A stretch of DNA of 64,000 nt from a filamentous cyanobacterium CCP3 (GTDB lineage Bacteria > Cyanobacteriota > Cyanobacteriia > Phormidesmidales > Phormidesmidaceae), in contig PYGV01000002.1 of assembly GCA_003022385.1 (NCBI GenBank), forward strand, positions 1 through 64,000. Reading direction: 5' to 3'. Made by a program: the position numbers and the translations under genes. Below the pieces are notes generated by a model. The model saw only the letters and a program-made list of their open reading frames with translations, was not told the origin of the DNA and did not search any database. Shown here one piece after another: positions 24,590 to 34,287 of this stretch (its first letter is position 1; the number at the start of each line of letters is the position of its first letter).

Positions 24590-25003
24590 CTAGCGCTTGG
24601 AGAACTGAGGTGCCTTACGGGCTTTCTTCAGACCGTACTTACGCCGTTCCTTGGCTCGGGGATCGCGGGTGAGATAGCCCTCGACCTTCAGCGGCTTACG
24701 GTTTTCCGGGTCAAGTTCACACAGCGCCCGGGCTACCCCAAGGCGAATAGCATCGGCCTGACCAGTTAGCCCACCGCCCTTGACGTTAACCAAAATATCG
24801 TAGGAATTTTCCAGACCCAGTACCTCTAGGGGAGCCTTAGTCGCGTTTAGGTAAGCCGGGTTGAACTGCAAATAATCGTCGCCTGGGCGCTTGTTGATGA
24901 CCAACTGACCGTTGCCGGGAATTAAGCGCACTCGGGCAATCGATGTCTTGCGGCGGCCAGTACCCCAGTACACAGCCTGTTGAGATTGATCGGTAGCCTG
25001 CAT
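24590..25003 (-). CDS. rpsI: 30S ribosomal protein S9
   Basis: 137 aa, [16 protein letters not shown] at the start and the family ending [11 protein letters not shown], whose last residues contact P-site tRNA. The start codon overlaps the rplM stop by one base, so translation is coupled. Confidence 0.97.
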   Translation of the reverse strand: MQATDQSQQAVYWGTGRRKTSIARVRLIPGNGQLVINKRPGDDYLQFNPAYLNATKAPLEVLGLENSYDILVNVKGGGLTGQADAIRLGVARALCELDPENRKPLKVEGYLTRDPRAKERRKYGLKKARKAPQFSKR

Positions 25004-25461
25004 TATTTCGCTTCTCCAGGAATGGTGTTTACAACATGAATTTCAGGGCTTTGGGCCTGGTGGGGATGCTCTGGCCCGGCATATACCTTGAGCTTGGTGA
25101 ACTGCTTACGACCCAAAGAATTTTTCGGCAGCATGCCCTTCACCGCCTGCTCAATAATGCGCTCAGGAATGCGGGCCTGAAGCTTATCGAAAGTTTCTAC
25201 CTTCATGCCGCCGGGGCGACCGGAGTGACGGCGATAGAGTTTGGTGCTGGCCTTACGACCCGTAACCACAACTTTCTCAGCATTAACCACAACCACAAAG
25301 TCACCCGTATCCATGTGAGGCGTAAAGGTGGGTTTGTTTTTGCCGCGCAAAATGGTGGCAATTTCAGTGGCCAGCCGTCCCAGGCGCTGACCTTCAGCGT
25401 CGATGACGTGCCACTGCTTCTGTACAGAATCGTGGGGGGGAATGTAGGTCTTAGTAGTCAT
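25003..25461 (-). CDS. rplM: 50S ribosomal protein L13
   Basis: 152 aa with the L13 signatures [19 protein letters not shown] and [15 protein letters not shown]. It is placed between truA and rpsI as in other cyanobacteria and plastid-type clusters. Confidence 0.97.
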   Translation of the reverse strand: MTTKTYIPPHDSVQKQWHVIDAEGQRLGRLATEIATILRGKNKPTFTPHMDTGDFVVVVNAEKVVVTGRKASTKLYRRHSGRPGGMKVETFDKLQARIPERIIEQAVKGMLPKNSLGRKQFTKLKVYAGPEHPHQAQSPEIHVVNTIPGEAK

Positions 25462-25532
25462 AGCGCTTGAGCTGCCTTTCTTGGATGAACCATACTAATG
25501 AAACAAACAATTTAATCAAACCTGAACTGGCG

Positions 25533-26405
25533 TTAGGCCACAGCTGCCCCCCAGAAGAAGTGGGGCTGAGTGTCAAACCATACCTCCGGGGCAAAGGGAA
25601 TATCGTCATAGCCAACCCGAAGCAGGCACAATCCCTGAGCCGGGGCGGCATATTTGACGCGGTGACGCTGGCGCTGCTGCCAAAGCTGACCAAACTCCGC
25701 CGGAGATAATTCTCCAGTCCCCACCTTCACTATTAGCCCCATGATCAGCCGCACCATACCGTATAAAAAGCCTTTGGCTTGAAGCTCAACGGTCAGGAAG
25801 GTATCCTGACGGCGACATTCAGCAGCCTGAAGGTCAACCCAGGAGTGGCTTTTGCCCGATCGGGATCGATGAAAAGCGGTCATGTCGTGGTGGCCAACCA
25901 TGGCATCCAACGCCGCTTGAATCTTGCCCTGATCTAAGTATTGGCGGTAGTAGTGCCATACAAAGGGGCGCACAAACAGATTGGGCCGCTGTCCGGTGTA
26001 AAAGGTGTAGCGATAGCGCCGCCAGCAGGCCGAAAACTGGGCATGCCAGGTATCGGGTACTGTTGCTGACGCCCGAATCAAAACATCGTCAGGTAGACGA
26101 GAGTTGAGCACATCGGCCCAGCGGTGTGCCGGAATGAAACCCGGTGCATCAAAGTGGGCTACCTGAGCGGCCGCATGAACACCGGTGTCGGTACGCCCTG
26201 CGCCGCTAAGGCGTACGTCGTAGCCTAGCACCGAGCGAATTGCAGCCTCGATCTCGCCCTGTACGGTACGAGCGTTGGGCTGCCACTGCCAGCCGTGTAA
26301 ATGAGTGCCCATGTACTGCACCACCAAAGCAATCCGCTGAGTTGCCTGGGCAAACTCGGCGGACTGGCTCTCCAGACTGCGCTGTATAGGTGATGACTTC
26401 TCCAT
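25533..26405 (-). CDS. truA: tRNA pseudouridine synthase A
   Basis: About 290 aa. Converts uridines 38-40 of the tRNA anticodon arm to pseudouridine. The catalytic aspartate lies in GAGRTDTGVHA; GKSHSWVDLQ and FLYGMVRLIMG are further family motifs. I use ATG 26405 (MEKSSPIQ) over the open start at 26441 because the extra Pro/Cys-rich residues are not protein-like. It is part of the rpmJ-prfA operon. Confidence 0.95.
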   Translation of the reverse strand: MEKSSPIQRSLESQSAEFAQATQRIALVVQYMGTHLHGWQWQPNARTVQGEIEAAIRSVLGYDVRLSGAGRTDTGVHAAAQVAHFDAPGFIPAHRWADVLNSRLPDDVLIRASATVPDTWHAQFSACWRRYRYTFYTGQRPNLFVRPFVWHYYRQYLDQGKIQAALDAMVGHHDMTAFHRSRSGKSHSWVDLQAAECRRQDTFLTVELQAKGFLYGMVRLIMGLIVKVGTGELSPAEFGQLWQQRQRHRVKYAAPAQGLCLLRVGYDDIPFAPEVWFDTQPHFFWGAAVA

Positions 26406-26481
26406 GGGACACGGACAGGGAGGAACAGGGACAGTAAACAAATGGACACAGGAGTTGAACTAAGCGAATTGTGGGAAACGC

Positions 26482-26832
26482 TTAAGTCAGCTCAATAATG
26501 GCCATTTCGGAGTTGTCGCCACGACGGCGAACGGTTTTGACAATGCGGGTGTAGCCACCGTTGCGATCGCCGTAGCGCTCAGCGGCTTGCCCAAATAGGG
26601 CATGCACGAGTTGCTTGTCGTAGATGTAGCCTAGAGCCTGCCGACGAGCTGAAAGCGAGCCATCCTTGGCCAAAGTAATCATGCGGTCAGCCTCTTCGCG
26701 CACCGCTCTAGCTCGGGCTTTGGTGGTCGTAATTCGACCGTGACGGATTAGCTCCGTGGTCAGGGAGCGTAGCAGAGCTTTACGCTGGTCTGCGGGCTTC
26801 CCGAGTTGATGAACGCGACAACGGTGACGCAT
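26482..26832 (-). CDS. rplQ: 50S ribosomal protein L17
   Basis: 116 aa, [37 protein letters not shown] at the start and [11 protein letters not shown] at the end. It lies directly after rpoA, as in the alpha operon of most bacteria. Confidence 0.97.
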   Translation of the reverse strand: MRHRCRVHQLGKPADQRKALLRSLTTELIRHGRITTTKARARAVREEADRMITLAKDGSLSARRQALGYIYDKQLVHALFGQAAERYGDRNGGYTRIVKTVRRRGDNSEMAIIELT

Positions 26833-26919
26833 AGTACTGAACTCAGATGAACAACAAAATTAAAACAATGCAGGAAAAACGCAGAGGGCACTAGGGTTAC
26901 CCCTAAATCACCCCTGCTC

Positions 26920-27867
26920 TCAAGCCGTTTTCGAAGCCTTTTCTAAGGGGAGAGTAATTCCCAAACGCTCTTGAAGAGCTTCGATTACCTCTTCTGCAGA
27001 CTTTTGGCCAAAGTTTTTGATCTCTAGCAGGTCTTCCTGGCTAAAGTCCAGCAAGTCTGCCACCGAGTTGATCTGAGCGCGCTTCAGGCAGTTGTAGGCC
27101 CGCACTGACAGCCGCAGCTCTTCAATGGGAATTTGGTTGTTCGGGTCCTCTTCCTTCACCTCTTCGTCAAACTTAGGCTCAAGGGTGACGTCTTTTAGAG
27201 GGACAAAGAGACTGACCAAAATGTCGGCAGCCTGGCTCATCGCCTGCTGAGGCGTAATACTGCCGTTGGTCCAGATGTCCATAATTAGCTGATCACGCTG
27301 CATAGAGCCAGATACAACGACCTCCTCTACGGTGTAGTTGACCTTTTTGACCGGCATGAAGACCGAATCAATCTGAATGAAGTCGAGCGCCGTAGCGTCA
27401 TCCTTGCTGCGCTCTACAGCTCGGTATCCCTGGCCTCGCTCGATTCTGAACTCCATTTCCAGGGTGTGGCCATCGGCAACGGTAGCCACGTACTGCTCAG
27501 GATTCACGACTTCCACTTCGGAGGGCAGTTCGAAGTGCCCAGCGGTGACTCGGGCCGGTCCCTGCACCAGCAGACGACCGATTTGAGGCTGGCTGGAGTA
27601 GCTTCGCAGGACAATCTCCTTCATATTCAGGAGAATGTCGAGGACGTCTTCTCGAACGCCAACAATAGTGGAGAACTCATGGGTGGCGCCAGCAATTCTG
27701 ACGGCTGTAATTGCAATGCCCTCAAGGTTGGAGAGCAAGACTCGCCGCAGGGCATTGCCTACCGTGGTCCCCTGGCTGCGCTCCAGGGGTTCAATTACAA
27801 ACCGACCGTACTGACTCTGATCGCTTTCAACGACAGACTCTACGCAATCAACATGAAACTGTGCCAA
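26920..27867 (-). CDS. rpoA: RNA polymerase alpha subunit
   Basis: 315 aa. The N-terminal domain has GTTVGNALRRVLLSNLEG, which drives alpha dimerisation. After an acidic linker (DEEVKEEDPN) the C-terminal domain (LRLSVRAYNCLKRAQINSVADLLDFSQEDLLEIKNFGQKS) contacts UP elements and activators. Confidence 0.98.
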   Translation of the reverse strand: MAQFHVDCVESVVESDQSQYGRFVIEPLERSQGTTVGNALRRVLLSNLEGIAITAVRIAGATHEFSTIVGVREDVLDILLNMKEIVLRSYSSQPQIGRLLVQGPARVTAGHFELPSEVEVVNPEQYVATVADGHTLEMEFRIERGQGYRAVERSKDDATALDFIQIDSVFMPVKKVNYTVEEVVVSGSMQRDQLIMDIWTNGSITPQQAMSQAADILVSLFVPLKDVTLEPKFDEEVKEEDPNNQIPIEELRLSVRAYNCLKRAQINSVADLLDFSQEDLLEIKNFGQKSAEEVIEALQERLGITLPLEKASKTA

Positions 27868-27941
27868 AATCCTGTCTCCCTTAAACCTCGCAATACCCTG
27901 TCCACCGATGGAGCTACATTCTCAATGCCTGTATCTAGCGC

Positions 27942-28334
27942 TTAAACCCGACGGCGCTTGGGTGGCCGGCAACCGTTGTGAGGAATAGGAGTGACGTCGC
28001 GAATAAGCGTAATTTCTAAGCCTGCTCCCTGTAGAGCGCGAATGGCGGTTTCGCGACCTGCTCCGGGGCCACTTACCATCACTTCAATCTGGCGCATGCC
28101 CTGGTCCATAGCTCGTCGGGCCGCGCCATCTGCTGCTGTTTGAGCCGCAAAAGGCGTGCCTTTCTTGGCGCCCTTGAATCCGCTAGACCCTGCCGAAGCC
28201 CAGGAGATGGCTTCCCCAGACTGGTCGGTGATGGTCACAATGGTGTTGTTGAAGGTTGAACGAATGTGGGCGACCCCACTGGGAACGTTCTTCTTGCTCT
28301 TGCGAGGTCCGGTCTTTCGGGTTGGTTTGGCCAT
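27942..28334 (-). CDS. rpsK: 30S ribosomal protein S11
   Basis: 130 aa with [18 protein letters not shown] and the C-terminal [13 protein letters not shown]. The N-terminus is a short basic extension ([14 protein letters not shown]) typical of the family. Confidence 0.98.
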   Translation of the reverse strand: MAKPTRKTGPRKSKKNVPSGVAHIRSTFNNTIVTITDQSGEAISWASAGSSGFKGAKKGTPFAAQTAADGAARRAMDQGMRQIEVMVSGPGAGRETAIRALQGAGLEITLIRDVTPIPHNGCRPPKRRRV

Positions 28335-28512
28335 AGCGTTGTCACTAAACTCAATTCAAGGAAACTTTAGGATCTAGATCGCGTTACTGTCGGTAAGCAG
28401 TTGAGATGAGGAAGCACCACTAAACAGTCGGAAAAACTCGCCACCAAAGTCAGCGAGCTTTCATACCTCAACCCTCCAATGGTAGCTGGGGGTTTAAGAA
28501 GTAGGACTAACT

Positions 28513-28896
28513 CTACTTCCGTGGGGCTTTTTTCTTACCAGCAACGGTACGACGAGTGCCGCCTCGGCGGGTACGAGAATTGGTGCGGGTGCGCTGGCCC
28601 CGAACCGGTAAGCCTGCCCGATGCCGCCGACCTCGGTAGGAGCCAATATCCATGAGGCGCTTGATATTCATGTTTTCAAGCCGCCGCAGATCACCTTCTA
28701 CCTGGTAATCGCTTTCGACAGAGTCGCGCAGCTTGGCCACATCGCCATCCGTCAAGTCTTTGACGCGCACATCAGGATCAACTCCAGTTTTAGCCAGAAT
28801 CTCCTTAGAGCGAGTCAGGCCAATACCATAGATATAGGTCAAGCCAATTTCAACTCGTTTGTCGCGTGGTAAGTCCACGCCTGCTATCCGTGCCAC
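28513..28896 (-). CDS. rpsM: 30S ribosomal protein S13
   Basis: 127 aa beginning with the conserved [25 protein letters not shown] after a GTG start at 28896, with GGAG nine bases before it; the longer frame from TTG 28914 would read through this ribosome site. The tail [29 protein letters not shown] binds 16S rRNA and P-site tRNA. A 210-bp leader separates it from rpmJ. Confidence 0.96.
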   Translation of the reverse strand: MARIAGVDLPRDKRVEIGLTYIYGIGLTRSKEILAKTGVDPDVRVKDLTDGDVAKLRDSVESDYQVEGDLRRLENMNIKRLMDIGSYRGRRHRAGLPVRGQRTRTNSRTRRGGTRRTVAGKKKAPRK

Positions 28897-29106
28897 CTTA
28901 ACTATCTCCCCCAATACTTGGTTCTAACCAAACAGCCCAGTAGCGGCTAACCCAGTAACTTGACTTAGGCTGCTGCCCAGACCCAGAAAGCTCTGTCTAA
29001 CGACTAAAACAGATTATTTTAGCCCACTTGCTCATCTGTATTTGCTCATTAATCATCAATTTGGCGCTTTAGCTCTTCTCAGCAGGAAGAAGCTGCCGCA
29101 CTAACA

Positions 29107-29220
29107 CTACCCTTGCCGTTGCTTATGCTTAGGGTTTGAACAAATCACCATGACCCGACCGCGGCGGCGGATAACACGGCACTTATCACACATCTTGCGC
29201 ACAGACGCACGGACTTTCAT
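29107..29220 (-). CDS. rpmJ: 50S ribosomal protein L36
   Basis: A 37-aa gene from ATG 29220 to TAG 29107: [21 protein letters not shown] then [16 protein letters not shown]. The Cys-x2-Cys pair, a third Cys and a His form the zinc site of the zinc-binding L36. It is the first gene of the minus-strand ribosomal cluster; in most cyanobacteria it directly follows infA, which here is 16 kb away on the other strand. Confidence 0.96.
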   Translation of the reverse strand: MKVRASVRKMCDKCRVIRRRGRVMVICSNPKHKQRQG

Positions 29221-29350
29221 GTCCAACTCGCACTTTACTACAGAATTGCTATGCTAGCAAACGGATGCCAACTCGTCAATTACAAATTTTGCCTTGCGCT
29301 ATGAGGTCACTGACTTGGTGCGATGACAAGGGTGAGGGCATGGGCAAAAA

Positions 29351-29372
29351 GAAACCGCCTACAGGCGGTTTC
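29351..29372 (-). terminator. Intrinsic terminator of psb27
   Basis: GAAACCGCC (29351-29359) and GGCGGTTTC (29364-29372) form a perfect 9-bp stem with a 4-base loop. Read on the minus strand it is followed by TTTTT. Confidence 0.9.
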
Positions 29373-29400
29373 AGCTAATTAATCAGTTGCTCGCAGGTTT

Positions 29401-29802
29401 TTAGGCCCCTCGGTTGAGGGCAGATTCTACCTGTTTGAGTTCCTGCTCGACTCTGGTTTTGAGCTTTTCGGGCAGGGGGCGGTTGGGGTAGCTGCTGTAG
29501 TGCCCCGCGATCGCATTCAGCGCAGTCCGCATAGTGGTGAACGAGCTGAGGTTGGCGACTGAAGCGTCTCGACGATAGCGAGAGGCGAAGTCACTGATGA
29601 CGGCTTTGGCCTCGGCCTGAGCCTCAAGTTTTGCCGGGTCGTCGTCAGACAGCTCAATCGAGTTTCTGAGGCTATTCACCAGCATTAGGGTGTCTTGGCG
29701 GTAGTCGCCAGTCAGCATACCGCTAGTGCCTGCACTGCACCCCGTCAGGCCAACGACGGCCACCAATACTAGGGCAAAAAGACGAGCAATTAAGGATTTC
29801 AT
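29401..29802 (-). CDS. psb27: Photosystem II assembly lipoprotein Psb27
   Basis: 133 aa. A lipoprotein signal ends in GLTGC. The mature four-helix bundle carries LTGDYRQDTLMLVNSLR, AEAKAVISDFASRYRRD and FTTMRTALNAIAGHYSSYPNRPLPEKLKTR, typical of Psb27, which binds CP43 on the lumenal side of PSII during assembly and repair. It has its own terminator and stands 152 bp downstream of the ATPase gene. Confidence 0.96.
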   Translation of the reverse strand: MKSLIARLFALVLVAVVGLTGCSAGTSGMLTGDYRQDTLMLVNSLRNSIELSDDDPAKLEAQAEAKAVISDFASRYRRDASVANLSSFTTMRTALNAIAGHYSSYPNRPLPEKLKTRVEQELKQVESALNRGA

Positions 29803-29953
29803 AGGCTTCTTTGAAAAAGTTCAGGCCGAACGATAGGCCCTGAAGAATAGGCACTGAGTCCTGCACAAAAGCTGCGCTGGTGTCGTTTCGGTGCTCTTAT
29901 TCTATAGCGCCCTGTGGCCATAGAATTTCGGGTTTTGATGGCGGCTCTCTGTC

Positions 29954-31870
29954 TTAGGCTGGATAAATGCGCAGTCGCCGGTTGGGTTCTTCGCCGCAGC
30001 TGAGGGACTTAAGCCGGTAGTGTTCAGCCAGCTCATGCTGCATTTTGCGAATGCGGGCCGATCGCGGCAGTAGCTCCACCGGCTGCCCCTTCGGAATCAC
30101 AATTTGCTCCACCGCCAGGCGGGCCTCTTCTAGAGCCTCTAGCTCGTCGTCGCCACCACTGTGGCTAAATAGCTCTAGATCTACAGCGGCGGGGTTGTCG
30201 TCCATGTCCAGCAGCCGCTGCAGGGCGCGGGTAATTTGAGGAATGCTGTTGGACTTGACCAGATGAACTGGAATTTGCCGCCCCTGGGCCATGTGCTTGA
30301 GCTTGGCCTGGGCTTTGGCATGCGATCGCAGCGCCAGCACCGCATCCGCGTTGTCTAGGTCTTTGGTGACGACCACCGGCATGTGCAGGGTCTGTATCAC
30401 CCGCTCTAGCTGGTGACGGCTGAGACCGTAGGGGTAGAGGCGCATAGCATCTTCCCCGTTGGGACCGACAATATCGCCGTCATCGACTGTATCTAGCAGA
30501 TGGGCAAACATGGGGTCTGTGGTCGGCTCAGAGTTAAATACCTGCCCTAACGGACGAACGTTACTGCCGTTGCCCAAGGTACGCTGAGCCACAGCGGAGC
30601 CAGCCGTAGGCGGTACCATCTGCCCCGCCGCTCGCCAGCCCAAACCCGATCGCGAGGGCTTAGCGACCTCTCGGCCTGAACCCGGTAGCTCGTGAGTGAT
30701 CACCACCTTCTGGTTTTCATCAACGGTGCGAATTTGCAGCCCCGGCTGTCGCCCCCGCAGCAGATTATCTATAGTGACTGTCACATCGTCGTGAACTGCC
30801 CAGCGCTGGCGCTCCAGCATTTCTACCGCAATGTCAAAGGTAGGTGGCGCTTTGCGCTCCAGCACGCTTTTTTGGCTGCCCCGGCGGCGGGCTTCCTCAT
30901 CCCCCAGGGTGACCGATTGAATACCGCCAATCAGGTCTGAGAGGGTGGGGTTTTTAATCAGGTTTTCGAGCCGGTTGCCGTGGGCGGTGCCAACGAGCTG
31001 CACGCCGCGCTCAGCGATCGTGCGAGCAGCCAGCGCCTCTAGCTCGGTGCCAATTTCGTCGATGACGATGACTTCAGGCATATGGTTTTCCACGGCTTCA
31101 ATCATCACCCGGTGCTGCTCTTCGGGGCGGGCCACCTGCATGCGTCGAGCCCGACCGATGGCCGGGTGAGGAATATCGCCATCCCCAGCGATTTCGTTGG
31201 AGGTGTCGATGATGACCACCCGCTTTTGCAGGTCATCGGCCAAAACGCGGGCAATCTCGCGCAGGGCAGTGGTTTTGCCGACGCCAGGCCGACCCAGCAT
31301 GAGAATGGATCGACCGGTTTCGACCAGATCGCGAATCATGCCGATGGTGCCGAAGATGGCCCGACCCACACGGCAGGTGAGGCCTATCACTTCGCCAGAG
31401 CGGTTGCGAATGGCGCTAATTCGGTGCAGCGTTTTTTCGATGCCAGCCCGGTTATCGCCGCCAAAGGTGCCCACTCGCTTAATGCAGTGGTCTAGGTCAA
31501 CGTGGGTGACGGGTTCCTCAGATAAGTACTCGACGCTGTTGTAAAACCGGGCCTCGGGCAGGCGACCCAGATCCAAAATGACCTCGATCAGACTTTGGCG
31601 CTGGGGGTGCTGGGTCAGCCGCAGGCGAATCGCAGGCGGCAGAATGCTCAGGAGCTGGTCTAAGTCATCGATAGGGGGGGCAGGGGCAGGGGCAGGCTGG
31701 TGAGTGGCTGTCCCTTCAGGTTCGGTGGGTAAAAAGTCCACGGTGAGATGATGAGTAGTAGCAGAAATGTCGTTAGCGGGGCTTTGAGCAGGGGTACTGT
31801 TGCCCGATTGGTCGTCTGTCGATTGGTCGTATTCGTTACTTATGCGGTCACTGTCGCTATAGCTAACCAT
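29954..31870 (-). CDS. ycf45: Ycf45-type AAA ATPase with R3H domain
   Basis: 638 aa. Residues 1-75 are a variable acidic and Pro-rich lead. A P-loop (MLGRPGVGKTTALREIA, about 195) and Walker B (VIVIDEIGTE, about 270) belong to the SpoIIIAA-like AAA group. The C-terminal R3H domain (LPRSARIRKMQHELAEHYRLKSLSCG) should bind single-stranded nucleic acid. The role is not established; homologues occur in cyanobacteria and some plastids. Its start overlaps the end of ldpA by 8 bases, so the two proteins are coupled in translation. Confidence 0.9.
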   Translation of the reverse strand: MVSYSDSDRISNEYDQSTDDQSGNSTPAQSPANDISATTHHLTVDFLPTEPEGTATHQPAPAPAPPIDDLDQLLSILPPAIRLRLTQHPQRQSLIEVILDLGRLPEARFYNSVEYLSEEPVTHVDLDHCIKRVGTFGGDNRAGIEKTLHRISAIRNRSGEVIGLTCRVGRAIFGTIGMIRDLVETGRSILMLGRPGVGKTTALREIARVLADDLQKRVVIIDTSNEIAGDGDIPHPAIGRARRMQVARPEEQHRVMIEAVENHMPEVIVIDEIGTELEALAARTIAERGVQLVGTAHGNRLENLIKNPTLSDLIGGIQSVTLGDEEARRRGSQKSVLERKAPPTFDIAVEMLERQRWAVHDDVTVTIDNLLRGRQPGLQIRTVDENQKVVITHELPGSGREVAKPSRSGLGWRAAGQMVPPTAGSAVAQRTLGNGSNVRPLGQVFNSEPTTDPMFAHLLDTVDDGDIVGPNGEDAMRLYPYGLSRHQLERVIQTLHMPVVVTKDLDNADAVLALRSHAKAQAKLKHMAQGRQIPVHLVKSNSIPQITRALQRLLDMDDNPAAVDLELFSHSGGDDELEALEEARLAVEQIVIPKGQPVELLPRSARIRKMQHELAEHYRLKSLSCGEEPNRRLRIYPA

Positions 31871-33173
31871 ACCGTGCTGGTAAAAAATGTCTATCCATCT
31901 TGAGTTGGCCCACTAGCTGCTGGGCTAGCGCCAACCCCTGGCCCAGGGCACTGTGATCGAGTCGCTGCCATGGGGCAGCGGGGGCTGTGTCAGGCTCAGA
32001 GCTGCCCCACTGACCGCTAGACGACTGGTTTAGAGAAGCGTTGTCTAACCAGGGCTGAAGTTCGTGGTCAATGGTGTCGAGCAGCGGTTGCACCTGCGAT
32101 CGCCCGTAGCTACCGTAGGCAATGCCTGAGATTGTGTTGCGAACTAAGACTGAATCGTGGTTAGCCATCCCGCCACTCTGGGGAGATGCCAAACCGCTAG
32201 GGTGAGAATTTAGGTAAGAAGCAGAAGGCGCGTTGTTTATCAAGCCAAGATCGAGCAACTTACTTACAGTGTAGCCATTGGTGCCGCCAGCGGGTTGCAC
32301 ATAGCCCGGTAGGCCAGCCTGTAGAATCTTTTGGGCCAGGCGAATGGCCGCGTGGGTCGTGCCCTTGCCCAGGTCACCGCTCATCGGGCGGCCGTCGGTC
32401 TGCCAAATTAGTGGCACCTCCAGGGGAGCCATGATGCTGTGGAGGGTTTGCAGATAGGGCACCACCTGAGCGTGATCAGGGCAGCTGATGGAGATGAGCT
32501 TGAGGTGAGGTCGCCAGGGTTGAAGCCGCTGCCAGAGCTGCTCAAACTGAGCCTGGTGTCCGGTCTGGGTGTGAATTTCAACCGCATCAATCTGGCTCAG
32601 CTGCTCTTCGGGAAACGCCTCCGGCCTCGCCTGATGCGACTGCGCTTCAATGGCATCTAGCGGACAGATGACGATGCAGCGACCGCAGCCGTAGCAGAGT
32701 TCGGGTTTAACCCCGCCACAACTGGCCGCCTGGAACTGAATAGCGGCGGTGGGGCAGATGGTTTCGCAGGGGCGATCGCAGTCGGGCGGGCAATGGGCCC
32801 CATCAAAGTAGGCCTTGCGAAAATGGGGGTCTTCGCTGTCGTTGAGGCTGACCATGAGCCAGGGCAGACCGTAGTTTGCCGACGCAGACCTGCGATCGCC
32901 CAAACGCTTGGCCAGCCACACCGCATCCTCCAGTCCCTGGCGGGCAGCGGCTACTACCGCACCATCGGCAGCTACGTCAATGCAATCGACCCCAGCCAAA
33001 GCGTAGAGCATAGCCAAACGCCGCACGGTCGGCATGTCCTGGTAGCTGGCACCGCAGATCAGCTTGACCCAGTTCCCCACCTGAAGTGATTGGTAGGGAG
33101 ATGGCAACAGGTTTTCTACGGCGCAGCTCCTAGCAGCAGTTCCAGGGGCGGTTTCAGTATCCATGCAGGGCAA
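31863..33173 (-). CDS. ldpA: LdpA, iron-sulfur protein of light input to the circadian clock
   Basis: 436 aa. Two ferredoxin-like cysteine clusters are visible: CPPDCDRPCETICP and CYGCGRCIVICP (about residues 130-180), binding 4Fe-4S centres. The start VGNWVKLICGASYQDMPTVRRLAMLYALAGVDCIDVAAD and the later LIWQTDGRPMSGDLGKGTTHAAIRLA match LdpA, which in Synechococcus reports redox state to the Kai clock. It is downstream of ndhN in the same direction, an order known in cyanobacteria. Confidence 0.9.
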   Translation of the reverse strand: MPCMDTETAPGTAARSCAVENLLPSPYQSLQVGNWVKLICGASYQDMPTVRRLAMLYALAGVDCIDVAADGAVVAAARQGLEDAVWLAKRLGDRRSASANYGLPWLMVSLNDSEDPHFRKAYFDGAHCPPDCDRPCETICPTAAIQFQAASCGGVKPELCYGCGRCIVICPLDAIEAQSHQARPEAFPEEQLSQIDAVEIHTQTGHQAQFEQLWQRLQPWRPHLKLISISCPDHAQVVPYLQTLHSIMAPLEVPLIWQTDGRPMSGDLGKGTTHAAIRLAQKILQAGLPGYVQPAGGTNGYTVSKLLDLGLINNAPSASYLNSHPSGLASPQSGGMANHDSVLVRNTISGIAYGSYGRSQVQPLLDTIDHELQPWLDNASLNQSSSGQWGSSEPDTAPAAPWQRLDHSALGQGLALAQQLVGQLKMDRHFLPARYG

Positions 33174-33347
33174 GTCCCGACAGGGGCAGTCCAGCTTTTC
33201 TCAAGCAGTTTTAAGCGCGATCTCAGGTGATCCAGCCAAAGCCTTATCCAGAGCTTTACAGCAATAGAGCCAACGGGCCAGATTTGCGACCTCAAAGGGG
33301 AAGCTTACTTAGACGCAATGGCTTAAGCGTAGCAGGCTGGCTCAGGG

Positions 33348-33815
33348 CTAAATCAAATTGGCCAGCGGTTCCCAGCTGAAGTAGCGATCGCCGCCCACTT
33401 CCACTACCACCTTAACCCGAGGCTCAATAGTGGGCAGACTCACCAGGTAAGACAGCTCCTGGTGCGACAGTATATGCCCTTCAATCAGCCAGAGCACCAT
33501 ACCCTTAGCTTTGGCAGACATCGACTCTAGACGATAGGTCAGCACTGGGGGAATAAAGTACGTGTAGCCCACCGCCGCACTGCTACCCAGCGTTTTTTTG
33601 CCCAAGTGGGGCGGGCGCACGCCGTGAACAGCCATCAGGTAGGACGATAGATCGCCCAAACCGCGGGCCGTCAGCTTCATCGTTTCGTAGCCCGTGGCCT
33701 TGAGACGGCGCTCATAGCGGCCTTCAAACCCGCCTTCTAGGGGCATGCGCACGGCGATCGCACCGCTACTCTCCAAGTCTTTAATGAAGGGTTTACCCGT
33801 TGTTAGCAGCGCCAT
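33348..33815 (-). CDS. ndhN: NAD(P)H-quinone oxidoreductase subunit N
   Basis: 155 aa, matching NdhN of the oxygenic-photosynthesis-specific part of NDH-1 (GAIAVRMPLEGGFEGRYERRLKATGY, YTYFIPPVLTYRLESM, SHQELSYLVSLPTIEPRVKVVVE). It sits on the cytoplasmic arm of the complex in the thylakoid membrane, which carries cyclic electron flow and respiration. Confidence 0.95.
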   Translation of the reverse strand: MALLTTGKPFIKDLESSGAIAVRMPLEGGFEGRYERRLKATGYETMKLTARGLGDLSSYLMAVHGVRPPHLGKKTLGSSAAVGYTYFIPPVLTYRLESMSAKAKGMVLWLIEGHILSHQELSYLVSLPTIEPRVKVVVEVGGDRYFSWEPLANLI

Positions 33816-34146
33816 AGTTGCCCTCGGCCAAACAATACAGGTGTCATTGTACTGTGTTCAGAGCGGAGTAACGTTAGCCGAGGGGTTCCTGCGCTTCAAT
33901 TTGTTCATCGTCCAAAGATATTTCTGTGGCCAGAAAACTTTTTAGAGAAAACTGTAGACATATCTGAACCAGGAATGTACCATGGTAAATCGCCGACAAA
34001 AAGGATACTGAGTGGTTCAGTGAGCTACCCAAGTCCTGGCATTTAGCAGCTCTAACGCCGCACTATCATTGGTGTTTGCGGTTTTGACCGCGAGGTCTGA
34101 GTCGAAGCAGGTCCGTCAGAGCAAGCTAGTTTTCTTTTGAATTGTG

Positions 34147-34257
34147 ACCGATTGTATCGGTACCGCTCGCCCCGGTGAGCCTCTCCACTGTGGGGTGTTC
34201 AAAAGTTGATGTCGTTGTAGATGCGCAAAGCTCTCAGCCTGAGAGAGTCCTGCGCAT
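34147..34257 (+). promoter_or_regulatory. Structured leader of the rplC operon
   Basis: In the 472-bp gap before rplC lie ACCGAT/ATCGGT (34147-34152, 34156-34161) and a larger two-tier hairpin: ATGCGCA/TGCGCAT (34221-34227, 34251-34257) enclosing CTCTCA/TGAGAG (34231-34236, 34240-34245). The second ends 30 bases before the GTG start. Such leaders commonly bind a ribosomal protein (L4 in E. coli) to control the operon; which protein would bind here is unknown. The rest of the gap shows no gene. Confidence 0.5.
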
Positions 34258-34287
34258 TTCGTAGTGTGTTAATAGGGAGACAGGACT

